From the NCBI GenBank assembly GCA_016744725.1, contig JADGDW010000046.1:1-26785 (forward strand): a stretch of DNA of 26,785 bases, in the 5' to 3' direction. The notes beneath the pieces were generated by a model, which searched no databases, had not been told where the DNA came from, and was given only the letters and a program-made list of their open reading frames with translations. This document shows, piece after piece, positions 22,598 through 26,785 of this stretch; position 1 is the stretch's first letter, and every line of letters begins with the position of its first letter. This stretch comes from Candidatus Albibeggiatoa sp. nov. BB20. GTDB lineage: Bacteria > Pseudomonadota > Gammaproteobacteria > Beggiatoales > Beggiatoaceae. A program made the translations under genes and the position numbers.

Positions 22598-23776
22598 TTA
22601 GTACAATGTACATTGCACCACTTTAAAATTAACCCGTCGGTCTACAGCATCTCGTGCATCGTCTGTCCCTGAGCCGACAATATTATCTAAATAGCCACGT
22701 CCAATTGCTGCCGCACGTGTTTGAATTTTAGACAAATAAGGCGCAAGTAGCTTTTGAACTTTTTGGGCTCGTAACAGCGATAAATCTCGGTTATATTGTT
22801 CTGCTCCTGTACGGCTAGTATGTCCTAGAATTTGAATACAATGCTCGGAGCTATTAAAGAATTTACCAATTTGACGTAACCACATCACATATTGTTTACG
22901 AATATTCGGATTTTTTACGAATTCAACATTATTCACTTGAAATAAAAATTTGGTACTTAAGTTGTTTTCCGCTACACCTAATTCAAACATTTTACCAAAG
23001 GCCGCTTCTGCTTTATTTGGATGTTGTAATTTACGATACGTTTGATACAAACCTGCGTAAGTGCGCATAGTTTGACCTTCTGCTATATTGGATGCTTGTT
23101 GGAATAAATCTAATGCTTTACCAAAATCACGCTCTGAGTAGGCTGTTGAAGCTTCAATAATGATGGCGCTGGCTTCTAATGCATTATTGTAACGTGCCTC
23201 AACTTCTGCACCGACAGGACTTTTCGCAATATTAATCAAGCTGTCTAATAATTTATCTTTTAAATACATTGGACTATCTTCATAAATAGTGACAGGCGTG
23301 TAATTCAAGCTATCCTCTAACAACCAAACCTTAGCACTGGCAATCACTTTTTGTACATCGGGGTCTAATACCGTTGCATGAATACGATAACGCTTTTGAT
23401 TCGCTGTCTTTCCATAAAGTTCATAATCGATTACTCCAAGCATAATATATTCAATCTTATCTAATTGTAGTGGCGATAAGCGTTGGATATTAAATTTAGG
23501 GAAGTTATTTGCAATATGTTTGACCATCAAAGATTCAATATCTAGGCTGGTTTGTACCACGTCACCACTGCTCACATCAATGAACGGATCAAGTGCAATT
23601 TGTTTATTACCTACACTCAAACCTTGATGTTTTTTAACTTGTTGCAATAAATTAGCAGTTAAATTTTTTACCGCATCTTTAAAGCCTAATGGCTGTTCAG
23701 ACATTTTTTCAGGTTGGCTGACACAAGCAGTCATTAACAAAATCAGTGAGTAAAATATATTTCTAATCAATCTCAT
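22598..23776 (-). CDS. Outer-membrane lipoprotein with OmpA-type C-terminal domain
   Basis: 392-residue lipoprotein. A signal peptide ends in a lipobox (LMTAC, Cys at about residue 18) without Asp at +2, so it should go to the outer membrane. Residues about 30-175 form an unidentified alpha/beta domain resembling FlgO/CsgG-type lipoproteins (DPFIDVSSGDVVQTSLDIES). Residues about 195-280 look like TPR helices (YSERDFGKALDLFQQASNIAEG). The C-terminus is an OmpA peptidoglycan-binding domain (CIQILGHTSRTG, then NRDLSLLRAQKV, then DRRVNFKV). In the usual diaminopimelate-binding pair the Arg is present but the Asp of GHTD is Ser here. It is in an operon with the Ig-repeat membrane protein (12-base gap). 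Confidence 0.85.
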   Translation of the reverse strand: MRLIRNIFYSLILLMTACVSQPEKMSEQPLGFKDAVKNLTANLLQQVKKHQGLSVGNKQIALDPFIDVSSGDVVQTSLDIESLMVKHIANNFPKFNIQRLSPLQLDKIEYIMLGVIDYELYGKTANQKRYRIHATVLDPDVQKVIASAKVWLLEDSLNYTPVTIYEDSPMYLKDKLLDSLINIAKSPVGAEVEARYNNALEASAIIIEASTAYSERDFGKALDLFQQASNIAEGQTMRTYAGLYQTYRKLQHPNKAEAAFGKMFELGVAENNLSTKFLFQVNNVEFVKNPNIRKQYVMWLRQIGKFFNSSEHCIQILGHTSRTGAEQYNRDLSLLRAQKVQKLLAPYLSKIQTRAAAIGRGYLDNIVGSGTDDARDAVDRRVNFKVVQCTLY

Positions 23777-23788
23777 CGTTAAAACTCC

Positions 23789-25612
23789 TTATTGGCAATG
23801 TGCACGCTGATAAGTTTGTTCTTGACTTGTCAGAGGCTCAACGCCAATTGATAACTTGGTCAATAATTCCTCGCAATCACAATGAGGGCAAGCGGCTTTT
23901 CGCACAGGAGCTGGTTTACTGATTTCCTGCTTTTTAGGTTGAGATTTTGCTTGCTGTTTAGCTCGTTTTCGAGCTTGGTTTTTGAGCGTTTTCAAACGCG
24001 ACTTTAATTTCTTAATTTCAGTTGATTTTGGATTTACATCAGCCAAACGAGATAAATATAATTTAGCACTTTGCCAACGTTCACGTTTTAACGCGCTTTC
24101 AACAAATACATGATATTTAACCTCAATTGCTTTGAGGCCTTTTTTAGCTTCTGCATTATTTGCATCTAACCTTAAAACTCGGCGATAGCAGGCTAAAGCC
24201 GTCCCTTTTTTGCCCACAGTATACCGTTTTGCCGCAAAATGTTGTTGACAATTTTTTAATAAACTCGCTACTTTAATTTTAAATGGTTGTGCGGGTTGGG
24301 TTAAGGTAAACGTGCCTTGTTGACGCTGTAGAATTTCGTCTTGATGCCCAAATGCAGTAATAAAATAACTATAAACCCCATGTTGCCAATTGGTCGTTGC
24401 AAATGAATTACTAATAACAGGTTTTAGCTCTTCGCTATGCCAAATGGTTTCTTTCATATTCGGTTGCACTTCAAACAACAAGGTTTTAATTGCGTCTCGA
24501 TGATAGTTTTCCAAACTATAGTTAATCGTATCACCTATTTGATAAGCTTGTTTAATGCCCAGTAGTTGACCTGTAAACGGTTTATTTTGCATTTCTAAAG
24601 GTTGTGGTTCTGCCAAAGTGAATGTTCCCGTAATCACTTTTTCGTTTTCAACATGATCCAGAATTTTCAATTGATATTCATAATCACCTGCTTGCCAATT
24701 TTCAGTTGAAAAGCTGGACTGATTTTCAGTGTTGGCACTATTGGTATGCCAAATTTGGCTGACCCTATCAGGTTTCACTTTAAAAATAACTTCTTTTAGC
24801 TCTTCATTATCTGTCACATTAAAGCTGTAATTAACCTTGTCGCCTATCACATATTTGTTTTCAATACCAGATACTTGCCCTTCTGGTAATATATGATCAA
24901 TTTCGATCAGCCAGAATTTGCCAGAGTTATCAAATTGATTCCCCGCATCATCAATCACCGTAAAAGTATAATCATAATGGCGATTGGCTTCCCAGCCTTT
25001 GGTTGAAAACGACGCTTGATAAGCAATCTGTTGCGCATTGACATCCCAGCTTTGTTCAACAGGCGTGCCCCGCACCATAAAAATGGCTTTTTGTAAGGCG
25101 CGATTATCTACCGCTTGCAATGTGTAAGTGATTTCAGTACCAACATTATAGTTATTTTCAATACCAATAATTTGGCTACTGGGCTGTACAATATCGCGTT
25201 TATCTAGCTGAAACATCCCTGTGACCATATGGTTTTTATGGTTTTTCGTAATAAAGGTGGCAGTATAAGTGTATTGAATAGGCAGCCAGCCTACCGTAGA
25301 CAGTCTGGTTGTTTTTTCTCCACGAGTAGCATTGGTATTCCAAATTTTATGGATTTCAGCATCGGGAATCTCCAGATGGACTGCTTTCATTACATCGCCC
25401 TCAGACCATGTAAGCATGAAGTGAATAGGCTCACCTTCTACATAAATAGACGCAATGCCTTTCACTGCAACTTGAGGTTGGGCATGAAACCAAGTTGAGC
25501 CAAACCATACAGTTGTAAGCAGTAGTAATAAACCAACTAAAGCCAAAATTGGAAACAAATAATTTTGACGCGGTTGATTTACCACCACAATAGGGTAATG
25601 CCGTTCTGTCAT
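23789..25612 (-). CDS. Inner-membrane protein with Ig-like repeats and TPR tail
   Basis: 607-residue protein without a family name I can give. A short cytoplasmic N-terminus and one transmembrane helix (about 17-42) precede four repeats of about 95 residues. Each repeat contains GIENxYxxGxxxxY, a central W (IWHT-like) and a closing SFSTxxWxxxxYxYxxxxxD...GxFxL pattern, predicting beta-sandwich domains. Then come TPR-like helices (about 460-545), a Lys/Arg/Gln-rich segment and a Cys-rich end (CPHCDCEELL) finishing HCQ. It heads a two-gene operon with the OmpA-type lipoprotein, so together they could bridge inner membrane, peptidoglycan and outer membrane. The four-Cys cluster near the end could bind metal. 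No strong ribosome site is apparent. Confidence 0.75.
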   Translation of the reverse strand: MTERHYPIVVVNQPRQNYLFPILALVGLLLLLTTVWFGSTWFHAQPQVAVKGIASIYVEGEPIHFMLTWSEGDVMKAVHLEIPDAEIHKIWNTNATRGEKTTRLSTVGWLPIQYTYTATFITKNHKNHMVTGMFQLDKRDIVQPSSQIIGIENNYNVGTEITYTLQAVDNRALQKAIFMVRGTPVEQSWDVNAQQIAYQASFSTKGWEANRHYDYTFTVIDDAGNQFDNSGKFWLIEIDHILPEGQVSGIENKYVIGDKVNYSFNVTDNEELKEVIFKVKPDRVSQIWHTNSANTENQSSFSTENWQAGDYEYQLKILDHVENEKVITGTFTLAEPQPLEMQNKPFTGQLLGIKQAYQIGDTINYSLENYHRDAIKTLLFEVQPNMKETIWHSEELKPVISNSFATTNWQHGVYSYFITAFGHQDEILQRQQGTFTLTQPAQPFKIKVASLLKNCQQHFAAKRYTVGKKGTALACYRRVLRLDANNAEAKKGLKAIEVKYHVFVESALKRERWQSAKLYLSRLADVNPKSTEIKKLKSRLKTLKNQARKRAKQQAKSQPKKQEISKPAPVRKAACPHCDCEELLTKLSIGVEPLTSQEQTYQRAHCQ

Positions 25613-25831
25613 AAGAGATAAAATTTATTCAATGATTTGTTGTATTTTAACATTAGGCTTTTGATTTTCGGTTGTTGATTTTCAATTTTTAATCACACAA
25701 TTTCTATCATAACAGATTGGCTTTATTTCAAATTAAGCTTAAGGATTATTTGCACCAATGTATCGTGCTATTAAGACTAGAAAAACCTTATCAAGTTAGG
25801 TACAGTGCTGACTCTTATTGACATCATTTGA

Positions 25832-26275
25832 ATGAGTAGCATTATGGCTGTGGATTTTGAAAAACTAAATGAACTTAGACACCAACTTATTAAAGCCACA
25901 GATTTCCGAGACCCTTTAAATTATTTTTTTAATCATTTTTCTGCCAATCGCGAAGTGATAAAAAAAGGCGAACTGATTGAACATCCATTGATTGGGCAGG
26001 TTGTGGAAAAAGTAGGTCAACAATTATTTGGTGATGATGCTCAAGTCAATGATCTTTTTCTTTCTGAAATTAAACAATATGATTTTATACATGGTACTTG
26101 TTTTGTGAGTGGTCATGCTGTGAATATTTTGTTTTTCAGCGATATTGATATGGGGCTATTGGGTATAGTTATGGAAGACGATAAGATGATGACTGCGCGT
26201 TTTTCTGGCGCCATGTTATCAGCAGCAAGTGATAAATCTTTTTATGTTCCCAATGCAAGTAATGCGATTCATTGA
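25832..26275 (+). CDS. Hypothetical soluble protein
   Basis: 147-residue protein with no family I recognise. It is acidic to neutral, with an N-terminal helical half (KLNELRHQLIKATDFRDPLNYFFNHF) and a beta-rich C-terminal half (GTCFVSGHAVNILFFSDIDMGLLGIVMED). There is no signal peptide or membrane helix. The start could also be the ATG at 25844; neither has a good ribosome site. It is divergent from the Ig-repeat gene across 219 AT-rich bases and has no same-strand partner except a possible tiny ORF downstream. Confidence 0.65.
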   Translation: MSSIMAVDFEKLNELRHQLIKATDFRDPLNYFFNHFSANREVIKKGELIEHPLIGQVVEKVGQQLFGDDAQVNDLFLSEIKQYDFIHGTCFVSGHAVNILFFSDIDMGLLGIVMEDDKMMTARFSGAMLSAASDKSFYVPNASNAIH

Positions 26276-26296
26276 TGGTAACTACTTAGCTCAACT

Positions 26297-26401
26297 ATGC
26301 CAATAGAAAAAATGCTGGGTAAAAATGATAGACTAGAGATAAAACCCGCTAGCCCAAAAATGAATTTAAAAGAGCACGTACAACAGTTGTTAAAGGAATA
26401 A
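26297..26401 (+). CDS. Possible 34-residue ORF
   Basis: It starts MPIEKMLGKNDRLEIKPASP and ends HVQQLLKE, 21 bases after the preceding gene. The composition looks like real coding sequence, with a helix-like charged end. No ribosome site is evident, and it stops at the border of the IS5 remnant, so it may be the stump of a longer gene cut by that element. Confidence 0.25.
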   Translation: MPIEKMLGKNDRLEIKPASPKMNLKEHVQQLLKE

Positions 26402-26785
26402 TAATGGGTATCAATGTGTCTATCGTTTTTTAATTTTTGAAATAAACATTTTACAAGGCTACGGTCTTTATACAGTACCTTATCAAAATATCTGATATTC
26501 TTTCTATTTTTTTGTGGAATAACAGCGATAATCCCATTTTGTTAGATCATTTGAAAATGCTATCTGAGTCATAATCTTTTGCTAACAGAGTTTCCTAAGA
26601 GCTGAATGAACCTTAGTGCTAAGACCGTCTATAGACTTTCTTTGAGCCTGATTATCTTACTGGGTTTTCTCAGCCGCTCCATGTTGCTGTACTCTTACTA
26701 CTGACTTATCTATCAAAGTCTACAGCTTCTGATAACACTTTAAATACTTGTTCCCATACTCCTTTGTGTGACATATCTATTAAAC
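26390..26785 (-). pseudogene. Decayed IS5-family (IS427-type) transposase, running off the window
   Basis: The stretch from 26402 to the end has no intact gene. On the minus strand, from the right edge inward, it reads fragments typical of IS5 transposases: KGVWEQVFKVLSEAVDFD; then in another frame DKSVVRVQQHGAAEKTQ, an in-frame stop, and SIDGLSTKVHSAL; then after a deletion KDYDSD; and finally VIPQKNRKNIRYFDKVLYK and DRSLVKCLFQKLKN. Order matches the family, with the first catalytic Asp region (DKSVVR replacing DSTVVR-like sequence) and the C-terminal Y-to-E/C region (LVKC where LVER is usual). At least two frameshifts, stops and an internal deletion make it dead. The 5' part lies outside the window. 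Confidence 0.75.

Overview
The window is an AT-rich chromosomal segment of a gammaproteobacterium. The gene content (fccAB flavocytochrome c sulfide dehydrogenase, YajQ, DsbC, cytochrome b561/YceI, Aat-Bpt, DUF928 protein, large hybrid histidine kinase, several decayed insertion sequences) fits a sulfur-oxidising member of the Thiotrichales/Beggiatoaceae type. This placement is inference from gene families; no rRNA or other marker is present. No tRNA, rRNA or CRISPR array was seen.

Layout. 1-2.9 kb: an OsmC-like thiol protein, then an fccA-fccB operon for periplasmic sulfide oxidation, closed by an intrinsic terminator. 2.9-3.2 kb: remnant of an IS66-family transposase. 3.2-5.05 kb (minus strand): a three-gene cassette made of a zinc-ribbon/transmembrane/coiled-coil protein followed by two paralogous BLUF photoreceptors, one with a complete flavin site and one that has lost its key Gln, Trp and Met. 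5.05-5.7 kb: a decayed, unidentified coding sequence. 5.7-7.9 kb: a Tat-exported NrtA/SsuA-like binding protein whose stop overlaps the start of a zinc-dependent MDR dehydrogenase. 8.0-8.5 kb: a broken IS630-family transposase. 8.5-9.3 kb (minus): a DUF928 exported protein with a duplicated motif. 9.6-10.9 kb: yajQ-dsbC with a strong terminator. 10.95-12.6 kb (minus): an exported seven-repeat beta-propeller protein. 12.7-14.9 kb: LysR regulator, cytochrome b561, YceI. 15.0-15.8 kb: DODA-type dioxygenase. 15.96-19.4 kb (minus): PhnD-like periplasmic binding protein followed by a hybrid histidine kinase with a His-rich sensor segment. 19.6-21.8 kb: small protein, aat, bpt and a Cys-rich unknown protein, probably one operon around the N-degron pathway. 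21.95-25.6 kb (minus): an L,D-transpeptidase and a two-gene envelope operon (Ig-like-repeat membrane protein plus OmpA-type lipoprotein). 25.8-26.4 kb: an unknown protein and a tiny ORF, then a heavily decayed IS5-family transposase running out of the window.

The pieces most likely to be new biology are the zinc-ribbon + double-BLUF cassette, the Ig-repeat/OmpA lipoprotein pair, the binding-protein + hybrid-kinase pair, and the Cys-rich protein behind bpt. The three IS remnants and one unidentified pseudogene indicate repeated insertion and decay around these accessory genes.
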